A DNA stretch of 64,000 bases from Quillaja saponaria (Eukaryota; Streptophyta; Magnoliopsida; Fabales; Quillajaceae): assembly GCA_029379385.1 (NCBI GenBank), contig CM055608.1, positions 18,908,350 to 18,972,349 of the forward strand, read 5' to 3'. Of this stretch, positions 1-11,337 are shown piece after piece. The position numbers were made by a program, and so were the translations under genes. Under the pieces are notes generated by a model. That model did not search any database. It saw only the letters and a program-made list of their open reading frames with translations, and had not been told where the DNA came from. Every line of letters begins with the position of its first letter. Within the stretch, counting starts at the first letter, position 1.

Positions 1-45
1 AGCAGCACCTTAGGATGGCATAGCCTTAAAGTTAAGGGCGAGGTT

Positions 46-2778
46 CAAATGAGGAAAGGCTTATGATGGATACTTAGGGACCCAGAGATGAGGAAGGGCG
101 TAGTAAGCGAAGAAATGCTTCGGGGAGTTAAAAATAAGCATAGATATGGAGATTCCTGAATAGGTCAACCTTTCGAACTGCTGCTGAATCCATGGGCAAG
201 CAAGAGACAACCTGGAAAACTGAAACATCTTAGTAGCCAGAGGAAAAGAAAGCAAAAACGATTCTTGTAGTAGTTGCGAGTGAAATGGGAGCAGCCTAAA
301 CCGTGAAAACAGGGTTGTGGGAGAGCAATACAAGTGCCATGCTGCTAGGCGAAGTGGTGGAGTGCTGCACCCTGGATGGCGAAAGTGCAGTAGCCAAAAG
401 CATCATTAGCTTATGCTCTGACCCGAGTAGCATGGGGCATGTGGAATCCCATCTGAATCAACAAGAACCACATTGCAAGGCTAAATACTTCTGGGTGATC
501 GATAGTGAAGTAGTATCGTGAAGGAAGGGTGAAAAGAACCCCCATCGAGGAGTGAAATAGAACATGAAACTGTAAGCTCCCAAGCAGTGGGAAGAGCCTA
601 GGGCTCTAACCGCGTGCCAGTTGAAGAATGAGTCGGCGACTCATAGGCAGTGGCTTGGTTAAGGGAACTTCCCAGAGCCGTAGCAAAAGTGAGTCTTCAT
701 AGGGCAATTGTCACTACTTATGGACTCGAACTTAGGTGATCTATCCATGACTAGGATGAAGCTTGGGTGAAATTAAGTGGAGGTCTGAACCGATTGATGT
801 TGAAGAATTAGCAGATGAGTTATGGTTAGGGGTAAAATGTCACTCGAACCCAGAGCAAGCTGGTTCTCCCCGAAATGCATTGAGGCATAGCAGTTGATTG
901 GACATCTAGGGGTAAAGCACTGTTTTAGTACAGGCCGCGACAAGGGTACCAAATCGAGGCAAACTCTGAATACTAGATATGACCTCAAAATAATAGGGGT
1001 TAAGGTCGGCCAGTCAGAGGATAAGGGGGTAAGCTTCATTGTCGAGAGGGAAACAGCTCGGATCACCAGCTAAGGCCCCTAAATGACCGCTCAGTGATAA
1101 AGGAGGTAGGGGTGCAGAGATAGTAAGGAGATTTGCCTAGAAGCAGGCACCTTTGAAAAAGTGCGTAATAGCTCACTGATCAAGCGCTTTTGTGCCAAAG
1201 ATGAACGGGACTAAGGGATCTGCTGAAGCTATAGGATGTAAAAATACATTGTAGGGGAGCGTTCCATCTTAGAGGGAAGGACCTGCTCGAGCAGTGGTGG
1301 ACGAAGAGGAAGCGAGAATGTCGGCTTGAGTAATGCAAATTCCTTCGCAAGATTTTTCCATGGAGGGTGAGTCAGGGCCAAAGATCAGGCTGAAAGGCAT
1401 AGTCAATGGACAACAAGTGAATATTCCTGTACTACCCCTTGTTGGTCCCGAGGGACGAAGAAGGCTAGGTTAGCCTGAAAGATGGTTATTGAGTTAAGGA
1501 CACAAGGTGTCCCCTACTTTTTTAGGGTAAGAAAGGGTAGAGAAAATGCCCCGAGCCAATGTTCGAGTATCTAGCGCTACGGCGTTGAAGTAACCCATGC
1601 CATACTCACAGGAAAAGCTCGAACGACCTTCAACAAAAAGGTACTTGTACCTGAAATCAAAAGAGGTGGGTAGGAAGAGAATACCTAAGGGCGCGAGATA
1701 ACTGTCTCTAAGGAACTCGGCAAAATAGCTCGTAACTTTGGGAGAAGGGATGTTTCCTCACAAAGGGGGTCGCAGGTCTCCGCAAAGTGGTTTACCAAAA
1801 ACACTGGTCTTCGCAAAGTCGTAAGACCATGTATAGGGACTGACGCCTGCCTAGTGTCGGAAGGTTAAGGAAGTTGGTGACTTGATGACAGGGGAGCCAG
1901 CGACCGAAGCCCTGGTGAACGGCGGTCGTAACTATAACTATCTTATGGTAACAAAATTTCTTATCGGGTAAGATCCAACCTGCACGAAAGGCGTAACGAT
2001 ATGGGCACTGTCTTGGAGAGGGGCTCGGTGAAATAGATATGTCTGTGAAGATACGGACTATCTGCATCTGGACATAAAGACCCTATGAAGCTTCAATGTT
2101 ACCTGGGATTGGCTTTGGGCCTTTCCTGCGCAACTTAGTTGGAAGGCGAATAAGGGCCCAAGCCATCAGTGAGATACCACTCTGGAAGAGCTAACCTTGT
2201 GTCAGGATGTAGGGGCTAAGAGATAGTCTCAGGTAGGCAATTTCTATGGGGCATAGGCCTCCTAAAAGGTAATGGAGGTGTGCAAAGGTTTCCTTAGGAC
2301 AGAAGGAGATTGGCCCTCGAGTGCAAAAGCTGAAGGGAGCTTGACTACAAGACCCACCCGTCGAGCAGGGACGAAATTCGGCCTCAGTAATCCAACGGTA
2401 TCGAGTGGAAGGGCTGTTGTTCAATGGATAACAGGCCAATCTTCCCCAAGAGCTCACATTGACGGGAAGGTTTGGCACCTTGATGTCGGCTCTTCGCTAT
2501 TTGGGACTATAGTATATTTTAAGGGTTGGGCTGTTCGCCCATTAAAGTGGTATGTGAGATGGGTTTAGAATATTTTGAGACAGTTATGTCTTTATCCAGT
2601 GTGGGTGTTATAGCAGTGAGAGGACCTTTCCCTAGTATGAGAGGACTGGGAAGGATGCACCTCTGGTGTACCAGTTATCATGCCTACAGTAAACGCTAGG
2701 TAGCCAAGTGCAGAACGGATAACTGCTGAAAGCATCTATGTAATAAGCCCTACCCTAAGATGAGTGCTCTCCTATTCC
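46..2778 (+). pseudogene. rrn23: 23S rRNA, plastid-derived (NUPT), nearly complete
   Basis: This is the chloroplast large-subunit rRNA gene. The familiar plastid 5' end (TTCAAAYGAGGAAAGGCTTA) starts at 46, and the plastid 3' region (GATGAGTGCTCTCCTATTCC) ends near 2,778. Bases 1-45 are the end of the trnA-23S spacer. Against the usual plastid sequence I see scattered changes, mostly C to T and G to A. I also see small deletions: about 35 bases near 1,339, part of a hairpin near 2,150, and 18 bases near 2,428 that removes a universally conserved segment of domain V. A ribosome could not use this molecule, so I call it a nuclear relic. The short reading frames on both strands inside it are chance. 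Confidence 0.93.
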
Positions 2779-2871
2779 GAATTTCTTAGAGCCTTCGGTA
2801 GCACAGTTGTGACATCGATGGGTTCTCTGCCCTTGCAGGGATGGAGCGAAAGAAGTTTTGAGAATTCAAGA

Positions 2872-2974
2872 GAAGGTCACTGGTGAGACGAGCTGTTTAT
2901 CATTAACGAGAGGTGTCAAGTGGAAGTGAAGTGATGTATGCAACTGAGGCATCCTAATAGACTGGTAGTCTTGA
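2872..2974 (+). pseudogene. rrn4.5: 4.5S rRNA, plastid-derived
   Basis: This is the chloroplast 4.5S rRNA, which corresponds to the 3' end of bacterial 23S. It begins GAAGGTCACTGGTGAGACGA and ends in GGTAGTCTTGAAC. It lies about 93 bases after 23S, as in plastid rRNA operons. Several substitutions distinguish it from the usual sequence, for example TGGTGAGACG for CGGCGAGACG. The length of about 103 nt is normal. It belongs to the same NUPT block as 23S. Confidence 0.9.
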
Positions 2975-3231
2975 ACCTTGTTCCTACATGACCCAATCAA
3001 TTTGATCAGGCACTCGCCATCTAATTTTATTGTTCAACTTTTTGACAACACGAAAAAATCATTGTTTAACTCTTTGACAACTTGAAAAAACCAAAAGCTT
3101 TGCCCCCCTCTTTATCTATCCAAGGGATAGATGGGTATAGGTCTTTGGTGTCCCCTCTAGTCAAGAATTGGGGCGTTATAGTCAATAGCCAATATACTTT
3201 TCTTTTGTGCCTTTCTTCGTTAATGGTTCGA

Positions 3232-3352
3232 TATTCTGGTGTCCTAGGCGTAGAGGAACCACACTAATCCATCTCGAACTTGGTGGTTAAACTCTACTGT
3301 GGTGACAATAGTGTAGGGGAGGTCCTGCAGAAAAATAGCTCGATGCCAGGAT
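3232..3352 (+). pseudogene. rrn5: 5S rRNA, plastid-derived
   Basis: This is the chloroplast 5S rRNA. It starts TATTCTGGTGTCCTAGGCGT and continues through AACTTGGTGGTTAAACTCTA to CTCGATGCCAGGATGAT. Length (about 121 nt) and position after 4.5S are normal. Only a few substitutions are visible, such as GTGACAATAGTGTAG for GTGACGATACTGTAG. No plastid function is expected in the nucleus. Confidence 0.92.
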
Positions 3353-3373
3353 GATAAAAAGCTTAACACCTCT

Positions 3374-3408
3374 CATTCTTATTACTTTTTGAAAAAGTAA
3401 TAAGAATG
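3374..3408 (+). terminator. Hairpin after 5S rRNA, relic of plastid rRNA operon 3' end
   Basis: A 17-base arm (CATTCTTATTACTTTTT) is followed by one G and then by its perfect reverse complement. It lies about 20 bases after the 5S gene, where plastid genomes carry a similar stem that may act in termination or 3' processing. The perfect pairing is visible; the role is inferred. Confidence 0.6.
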
Positions 3409-3597
3409 AAAAATGAAAAGGTCGTCTTATTCAAAACCCCAATTATGAAATCCCTTATCTCCCATTTCACACCTTGGAATGCATCGTTCTTATAGAGAGA
3501 GAGGCATTTTCACATCTTCTTATGTCGAAATGGCTAGGGAGAGGAAAGGTTCATTTTTTAGGGTACTCCCGGGAACAGATCCAGTAGAGACGGGGTG

Positions 3598-3669
3598 GGG
3601 CTTGTAGCTTAGAGGATTAAAGAACGTGGCTACAAACCACAGTAGGGGGTTCGAATCCCTACTCGCCCA
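3598..3669 (+). pseudogene. trnR-ACG: tRNA-Arg(ACG), plastid-derived, anticodon changed to ACA
   Basis: The cloverleaf begins GGGCTTGTAGCTTAGAGG and ends GGTTCGAATCCCTACTCGCCCA, in the normal place between 5S rRNA and trnN. The anticodon loop reads CTACAAA where the plastid gene has CTACGAA, so the anticodon is ACA rather than ACG. The variable arm is about two bases short. The D-arm has AAAGAACG for TAGAGCACG. These changes make it a pseudogene of the tRNA for CGN arginine codons. Confidence 0.9.
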
Positions 3670-4278
3670 CCGGCCAAAAAGGGAAGGACCTTTCCCTTTA
3701 TGGGTAGGAAAATCATGATCACGATAGCGGACCCAAACCTATCTAACTTGGGTGTGGGTATTTTGTCCAAATGGAATGGCCTTACCTTACTTTTTTCTTT
3801 TTATTTATTATGTTTATGTAAAGTAAATTTTTTCGTAAATGGTAAAAAAAGAAAAAAAATGAAATATAGTATGCCCTAATCCGTATATTTTTTTGTTTTA
3901 CACATCGTAATTATTCCTCAGCCAGGCTTGGGCAGAATAGCAGAGCAAGTAAAGTATTAGTAGCATAGTAAAATGAGTTCCTTGTCATTAATATGTTTTC
4001 ACGTGGTAATTGTGGCCTCTCAAGATAATGGATGACTGCATCAAAGATGTACTTACTAGTAGTAGTACATCTGAGAATTCTTAATTGGTTAGTTGTAAAT
4101 AGCCATAGACTGTGGAACAAAAGAGTATCTCGAACTTACACCGAGGTATTGACGGCGATTCTCAAATATCGCAGAATAGAATGTAATACGATGAGATAGA
4201 ATGCAATAGAAACAAAGACACAGAGAATGGGTTACCTACTCTTAACTATCTAATTCTTTAATTCGGAATGAATCAAAT
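3670..4278. other. Plastid trnR-trnN spacer
   Basis: This is non-coding plastid spacer between trnR-ACG and trnN-GUU. It carries no gene I can support. The 69-codon minus-strand frame at 3,911-4,120 has no recognisable similarity. Confidence 0.7.
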
Positions 4279-4350
4279 CTCCCTAAGTAGGATTCGAACC
4301 TACGACCAGTCAGTTAACAGCTGATCGCTCTACCACTTAGCTACTGAGGA
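4279..4350 (-). pseudogene. trnN-GUU: tRNA-Asn(GUU), plastid-derived
   Basis: Read on the minus strand it starts TCCTCAGTAGCTAAGTGGTA and ends GGTTCGAATCCTACTTAGGGAG, 72 nt long. The anticodon loop CTGTTAA keeps GTT. The D-arm has GCTAAG for GCTCAG and the anticodon stem has several transitions. It faces ycf1 as in plastid inverted repeats. The fold may survive, but it is part of the NUPT. Confidence 0.92.
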
Positions 4351-4674
4351 ACAACGGGAAATTCAATCTCATAGAGTTCAATTCCTGTTCTCAACCCATG
4401 ACAAATATGAGCTCAAAGATTTCTTCGTAACTCGTGGAACTTCTTCGTAATGGCTCCGTTCCGTGCCTCATTTTATAGGGAACCTCAAAGTGGCTCTATT
4501 TCATTATATTCCATCCATATACTAATTCCATTCATTTAATATCCCTTTGGTGTAATTGAGATAAGAGATGTCGTTTCTAGTCTTTCTTTTTCTATTTCTA
4601 TATATATAGAAAGTTTCCAAATCATCATATAATAATCCAGAAATTGCAATAGAAAAGAAAAAGGGAGGTTTGTG

Positions 4675-7600
4675 ATGATTTGGAAATCTTTTATACTAGA
4701 TAATCTAGTATCCTTATGCATGAAGATAATTAATTTGGCTGTTGTGGTCGGACTCTATTATGGATTTCTGATCACATTCTCCATGGGGCCCTCTTATATC
4801 TTCCCTTTCTGAGCTCGGTTTATAAAGGAAGGAACCAAAAGAAAGTATTAGCAATAACTGGTTTTATTATGGGACAGCTCATGATGTTCATATCGATCTA
4901 TTATCCAAACTAATACTAATTCAATCTAAATTTTCAATTATTTAACTATTTTATTTTACCAAGTTCAATGTTATTTAGATTAGTCAATATTTATATGTTT
5001 AGATACAACAACAAAATAAAAATGTTGTTTCTAACAAGTAGTTTTATTGGTTGGTTAGTTGGTCACATTTTATTCATAAAATGGATTGAATTAGTATTAG
5101 TTTGGATATAGCAAACTAATTTGATTAAATCCAATGTATTTATTAGATCTAATAAATACATTGTGTCAGAATTGAGAAATTCTATGTCTCGGATCTTTAA
5201 TATTTTTTTATTTATTACATGCGTTTACTATTTAGGAAGAATACCATCGCCTATTTTTACTAAGAAACTAAAAGAAACCTCAGAAATGGAAGAAAGGGAA
5301 GAAAAAGAAAAAGAAATAGATGTAGAAATAGAAATAGAAATAGAAAAAATTTCCAAAAAAGGGAAAGAAGGAGAAGATTCGGACAAAATCGATGAAACAA
5401 AAAAGATCCAAGTGAATGGAAAGGAAAAACAAAATATGAATTGTACTTTAAAGAGACAGACGATAAAAATATATCAGTTTATGAAACTTCTTATCTGGAT
5501 GGGAATAAGAAAAATTCAAAGTTCGAAATATATCAGTTTATGAAACTTTAAAGATCTCTTCTGGTTTGAAAAACCTCTTGTAACCATTCTTTTCGATTAT
5601 AAACAATGGAATCGCCTATTGCGATATATAAAAAACGATCGATTTGCAAATGTTGTAAGAAATGAAATGCCATAATATTTTTTTTATACATGTCAAAGTG
5701 ATGGAAAAGAAAGAATATTTTTTACATATCCACCCAATTTGTCAACTTTTTTTGAAATGATACAAAGAAAGATGTCTCTGGTCACAACAAAAAAAACTCT
5801 CCTATGAAGAATTATATAATTATTGGAGTTCTACTAATGACCAAAAAAGAAAAAAATATAAACAACAAATTAAAAAATTGGATGGAAGCTCTAGATAAGG
5901 GATTTCTTGCTCCAGATGTACTCAAAAAAGGATTCGATTGTGTAATTATGAGAGTAAAATAAAAATACTTGCCTAAAATATATGATCCTTTATTGAACGG
6001 ACCCTATCAAGGATGAATCCGAAAAAGTTTTGCACTTTCAATCATAAATAAAAATTCCGTAAAAAATTTGGATAAATAAGATCTATGGTATCCTTCTTAT
6101 TACTTATTATCCAAAAATTGGAAGAAAAGAAATCATTAAAAAAGTTCCTAGATGGTCATACAAATTAATCGATGATTTGGAACAATAGGAGGGAAAAGAC
6201 GAAGAAAGTGTGGTAGAAGATTATGAGATTCATTCTAGAAAAGCCAAGGTGTAGTGATTTTTACTGATAATTTGCAGAATGACAATACTCATATTAAAGA
6301 TACTAATAATGCTGATTAAGCAGATGAAGTGTCTTTGATACTTATAATCCTACTTGTCACAAGAATATGTCTTTTACAAATTATTACAAAGCCAAGTTAT
6401 TAATTTATATAAGTATGAGTTAAAATATGTTTTTTAATATCATGGAACATCCCCTTTTCTTAAGAATGAAATAAGAGATTATTTTGTTGGAGTACAAGGA
6501 ATATTTATTTCCAGATTAACGCATAAGAACCTTTGCAATTCCTTACTGAATTAATGGAAAAACTGGTTAAAGGGTCATTATCAATATGATTTATCTCAGA
6601 TTAGATGGTCTAGATTAGTACCACAAAAATGGCGAAATAGAATTAATCAACATCCTATGGCTCAAAATAAGGATTTAACAAATGTAATTCATATGAAAAA
6701 AATCCATCAAATCATTATGAAAAACCATTTGAAGTAGACTCATTACCAAATCAAAAAAATAAATTTAAAAAACAATATAGATATGATCTTTTATCATCTA
6801 AATCTATTAATTATGCTGATAAGAAAGCCTCATATGGATATAAATCACTATTACAAGCAAATAATAACCAAGTGATTTCTTATAATTACAACACACATAA
6901 AATGGATACATTAGCAAATATCCTTATCAATAATTATCTAGTGGAAGATGATATTCTTGATATGAAAAAAAATACGAATAGAAAATATTTTGATTGGAGA
7001 ATTCTTAATTTTTGTCTTAGAAATAAGATCAATATTGAGACTTGAATCAATACCGGCACTGACAGTAATAATAATATTAAGCTTGGAGCTAATAATTATC
7101 AAATAATTGATAAAACAGATAAGAAGGTTTTTTCTTTATTATCTTATGATTCATCAAAAAAGAAACCCATCCAGTAAAAAAAAAAACAAAAACTTTTTTG
7201 ATTGGATGGGAATGAATGTAGAAATACCAAGTCGTCCCATATTGAATTTGGAACTTTGGTTCTTCTCAAAATTTTTGATATTTTATAATGTATATACGAG
7301 TAAACCATGGGTCATACAGATCAAATTACTTCTTTTCAAGTTTAATGTAAAAAAAATGTTTGTGAAAATAAAAGATTGATTGGAAAGAAAAAAACAGATA
7401 TTTTTGTATCATTGAATGAAAAAAAACTTCTTGAATTAGAGACTCGAAATCAAGGAGAAATAGAATACGCAGTTCGAGTAGATCTTGAATCAACTCTCTC
7501 AAACCAAGAAAACGATGTTGAAGAAGATTATGACAGATCGGACATGAAAAGGGACAAAAATAAAAATAAATACAAGAACAACACGGAAGCAGAACTTGAG

Positions 7601-8343
7601 TTCTTCCTAAGAAGGTATTTGCGTTTTCAATTGAGATGAGATTATTCTTTAAATCAAAGAATAATCAATAATATCAAAGTATATTGTCTCCTGCTTAGAT
7701 TTAAAAATCCAAGAGATATTTCAATATCCTCTATTCAAAGAGGAGAACTGAGTCTAGGATTCTGATGATTCATAAGGATTTCACTCTTACAGAATTGATG
7801 AAAAAAGGAATATTGATTATTGAACCAATTTGTCTGTCTATAAAAAACGATGGACAATTTATTATGTATCAAACAATAGGCCTTTCATTAATTCATAAGA
7901 GTAAGCACCAAATTAATCAAAGATACCAAGAAAAAAGCTATCTTTATAAGAAGAATTTTGATAAACCCACTGCAAGACATCAAAAGATGACTAAAAATAA
8001 AGACAAAAATCATGATTTGCTTGTTCCCGAAAATATTTTATGCTCTAGACGTCATAGAGAATTGAGAATTCTAATTTATTTAAATTCTAGAAATAAAAAA
8101 GGTACGCATAAAATACGGCATTTTGCAATGGGGATAGGGTAAATCATTGCTATCAAGTTTTGGCTAAAAACAAAGATCTTGATAAAGATAAAAATAAACT
8201 AATTAATTTAAAGTTATTTTTTTGGCCAAATTATCTATTAGAAGATTTAGCTTGTATGAATTGCTATTGGTCTAATACCAATAATGGTAGCCATTTCAAT
8301 ATGATAAGGATACATATCCGCGATTGAGATTGAAAATTCGTTA
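4675..8343 (+). pseudogene. ycf1: ycf1 (Tic214) pseudogene, plastid-derived
   Basis: ycf1 encodes a large protein of the plastid inner envelope import machinery. The start at 4,675 gives [17 protein letters not shown], close to the known N-terminus. Membrane-segment remnants follow near 4,980-5,110 ([17 protein letters not shown]). Next come the acidic linker ([19 protein letters not shown], then a Glu-rich run at 5,281-5,420) and the C-terminal part (DWMGMN at 7,204; FFLRRYLRFQLR at 7,600; [12 protein letters not shown] at 7,790). The end near 8,343 matches the usual last residues. At about 3.7 kb it is well short of the usual 5-5.7 kb, with many stops and frameshifts. A 20-base direct repeat around ATATCAGTTTATGAAACTT (5,470 and 5,529) marks another local duplication or deletion. 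Confidence 0.93.
4902..5108. repeat. 25-bp perfect inverted repeat inside ycf1, at a deletion site
   Basis: The arms are 4,902-4,926 (TATCCAAACTAATACTAATT plus CAATC) and 5,084-5,108, perfect reverse complements separated by 157 bases. The right arm is normal ycf1 sequence coding for part of the membrane segment (ELVLVW). The left arm sits where about 170 bases of ycf1 are missing (the part after SIYY). The left arm therefore looks like an inverted copy of nearby ycf1 sequence used to fill a break. Confidence 0.8.
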
Positions 8344-8761
8344 ATCATACATTTTTATTAGATTTCCCATACCATATCTGGTATGCAAAGACAAAGAGAT
8401 GCACACATGCATTGTCTTACATTCTATTCTGAAATATGATACTAATTCAATAATGTATCCATTCAATCTAGAAATGAATCAACAAAATAATATTTTTTCT
8501 ATATTTTTTAGTCTAAAATTTTTCTTTTGTGAATGTAGAAATATACTATTGTATACCTATTTGAATCCAATAATCAAATAAAAAAATAGAATTAATTAAA
8601 AATTAATTTTATTTGAATTTGAAAAAAAAATAGGAATTCTTAACAAAATTAAGATTATTGTATAGACCAGATAAAAAAAAAGAGTAGCATTATTATTACT
8701 GATCAATAAAAATATCTAAAAAAAAAAAAAAAAGAGGGGTAGGGAGAAAAGCTTTCATTTT
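8344..8761. other. ycf1-rps15 spacer, plastid-derived
   Basis: AT-rich non-coding plastid spacer with homopolymer A runs, for example 8,717-8,731. No gene is supported. The 60-codon frame at 8,399 is not conserved-looking. Confidence 0.6.
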
Positions 8762-9035
8762 ATGGTAAAAAATGCATTTATATTGGTTATTTCCCAAAAA
8801 AAAAAAAGAAGAAAACCAGGAGTCTATTGAATTTCAATTATTCAGTTTCACCAATAAGATCCGACGACTTACTTCACATTTGGAATTGCACAGAAAAGAC
8901 AATTTATCTCAAAGAGGTCTATGTAAAATTATGAGAAAACATTAACGATTGCAGTCTTATTTTTCAAAGAAAAACGGAATACGTTATAAAAAATTAATTA
9001 ATCCATTGAATATTCGAGAGTCAAAAACTTGTTAA
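8762..9035 (+). pseudogene. rps15: rps15 pseudogene (plastid ribosomal protein S15)
   Basis: Start ATG at 8,762 gives [14 protein letters not shown]. Later S15 motifs appear in shifting frames: [31 protein letters not shown] and NGIRYKKLI. The stop lies near 9,035. A poly-A expansion after codon 14, a stop in place of a glutamine or arginine codon near 8,943, and a one-base shift near the end break the frame. Placement between ycf1 and ndhH is the normal small-single-copy order. Confidence 0.88.
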
Positions 9036-9140
9036 TTTTAAGAGTTATTTTTTGAATTATTTGATTTATTAGATCTTGAATTTTGATGAACTTATTTTCG
9101 TTTTAAGCAATTCATGGGAGAATGCATCGAGGAAAAACCT

Positions 9141-9622
9141 ATGAATCTCTTGGCTACAAGAAAAAACCTCATGATAGTGAATGTGGGTCCACATCACCCA
9201 TCAATGCATGGTGTTCTTCTACTCATTGTTCATCTAGATAGTGAAGATGTTATTGACTGTGAACCAATATTGGGTTAATTATATAGAGGGATGGAAAAAA
9301 TTGTGAAAAACTGAACAATTCTACAATATCTGCCTTCTGTAACACGTTGGGATTATTTAGCTACTATGTTCACAAAAGCAATAATTGTAAATGGACCGGA
9401 ACAGTAAGGAAATATTCAAGTACCTAAAAGAGCCAATTATATCAAAGTAATTATGTTGGAGTTGAGTCGTATAGCTTCTCACCTGCTATGGCTTGGGCCT
9501 TTTATGGCAAATATTAGTGCATAAACCCCTTTCTTCTATATTTTCAGAGAAAGGGAAATTAGTATATAATCTATTCAAAGCTGCCACCGGCATGAGAATG
9601 ATGCATAATTATTTTCATATCG
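9141..9622 (+). pseudogene. ndhH: ndhH pseudogene, 5' part only
   Basis: NdhH is the 49-kDa-type subunit of the plastid NDH complex. The frames show [20 protein letters not shown], a mutated [13 protein letters not shown] region, [13 protein letters not shown], and [16 protein letters not shown] sequence (here [15 protein letters not shown]). A stop replaces a Tyr or Leu codon near 9,278. The reading ends at [10 protein letters not shown] (about 9,620). The normal gene is about 1.18 kb, so roughly 60 percent is missing where the sequence jumps to petA. Confidence 0.9.
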
Positions 9623-10460
9623 ACTGAAGTACTATTTCCGCATCCCCTGACCAAATCCACCCACATTAGGATTACTCGCTAATGGTTGATCAAGTTTTAT
9701 AGATTTGCCCTCTGAAACAAGAAGTTCTGGTCCTGGAGGTATAATATCAATTACTTCACATCCATCTGATGCATCCATTATGGTTATTTTGTATCTCCCT
9801 TTTTCTTTTCGTATGTTTTTGCTTACTATACTTGTTGCTGTAGCATTATAAACATTATTATTACTCTTGCTCCCATCAGGATAAATCTGACCCCTTCCTC
9901 TGTTCCTGCCTACATATATATGATATTTTAAGAAATGAACATCTCTTTTAGTGATGGGATTCAGGGAAAGAATAGGAAAGGTGATTTCACTATATTTCTG
10001 ACTAGGAACAGGGACTACCACAAGAATATTATTTTTAGTGGGGCGATAGTTCTGAAAAGATAGATTGCCTATCTTGTCTTTAATCTCAGGCGAAATAGGA
10101 TCGAGGGGGGCCAATCCAAATGCCTTCGGTAAAATAAGAACAGCCCCCACATTCAAAGCCCCTAAACCATTAGCAAGAACTTGTTTCAGTTGCATATCAT
10201 AAGGAATTCAAACAACTACTTCAAATACAATATCATGGAGTACCGCTTGTGGAACCTTGATATCCACGGGCTTATTAGCTAAATGGAAATTGGCACATAC
10301 AATTGACTAGTTGCTTCTCGCGAATTTTCATAACCCTACTGCTCAAAAATGGGATATACATTTGAAATGGGTGCTCGAGTTATAAATATATCATGAGCAA
10401 TATGGAAATGGATCGAGTAATCTCTTCCTTTATCCAAGAAAAGGCATTTCTAGTTTGTAT
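9623..10460 (-). pseudogene. petA: petA pseudogene (cytochrome f)
   Basis: Cytochrome f is the c-type cytochrome of the thylakoid b6f complex. The longest open part, 9,632-10,195, shows [43 protein letters not shown] and [14 protein letters not shown]. Upstream, the heme-attachment motif CANCH reads CANFH, with Phe for the second Cys. The start codon at 10,458-10,460 is ATA for ATG, judged by the following codons (QTRNAFSWI). A one-base deletion near GGFGQG shifts the frame, and the C-terminal membrane anchor is missing past 9,623, where ndhH begins. Confidence 0.92.
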
Positions 10461-10647
10461 GCAATAATTGATCCTGAGAATTTCTACAATAAAATTAGAT
10501 AAGTCACTAGTATAGTTACCTATCCATGATTATTGCTGAAATATGGGAAGAATCCCTTGGATGGGGGGAAAGAAGTAAGTAAAGTTTGAAATGTTTAGCT
10601 TATTTACAAAGTAACAAATACTATAATTGGATCACTGGATCATTTTT

Positions 10648-11337
10648 TCAGTCATTCATTGAATGATAAATCATTACAAGTGACGGAGATAGACGATTTA
10701 AATAACGGAAGATCCAATATTTTAAAATTGTATCTAAAATGACTGGAAAAGTGGAAACAAGACCGGATATAACTTGATCATAATGAACAAATCCAAAATC
10801 TTTATATACAGAACCAATCATTAGTTCCCAACCGTGGGGCGAATGGAATCCTATACATAAATCCTTAATAAAAGAATAGAAAAAGCTTTTATTGTGTCGC
10901 TTAAGTTATATAGTAATTCTTAAACCTAAGAGTTAAGAATAATAAGTTATTCATTACCTAGAATAGAATAACCACTTAGGATAAGGAAACAAATTATATT
11001 TGTCGAGAAGTACAAAATTGTATGGATACGATCCTCATTGTGCATCTTGATCAATTGGATCGTTTCTTTGTAGATTCCAATATGAAGTTTTTGTAGATGT
11101 GTTTCTGAGGATTCCTTTATCATTTCATCCAAGAGGAAGAGTTCCTCTAATTCTATGGATTTTTAAAAAAATACTTTTTTCTTGAATCTCATTTAAGAAA
11201 ATTTTAGATTGCCTAGAATTCCACTAATTAATAACCCAAGATTCTAGGCTTTTATTAAATACGAAAGAGATACACTAGGGAAAAAAGACAATATATGTAA
11301 AATATAAAGGGGAAATGAATGCTTTCTTTTTTGCCAT
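10648..11337 (-). pseudogene. cemA: cemA pseudogene (plastid envelope membrane protein)
   Basis: The start at 11,337 reads MAKKKAF and the stop at 10,648 follows HSMND, both as in functional cemA. The best segment, 10,947-11,132, shows [19 protein letters not shown] and [20 protein letters not shown]. The length of 690 bases equals the usual 229 codons plus stop. Stops in the N-terminal third and after GNE, together with small indels, disable it. Order with petA and ycf4 is the normal plastid cluster. Confidence 0.9.

Noticed and set aside
61..2568. Short open frames on both strands in the 23S region
   Set aside because: rRNA gene sequence explains the DNA; the translated products have no protein-like character.
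7107..8142. Three separate plus-strand genes of 87-125 codons
   Set aside because: They are fragments of the ycf1 C-terminal half in different frames.
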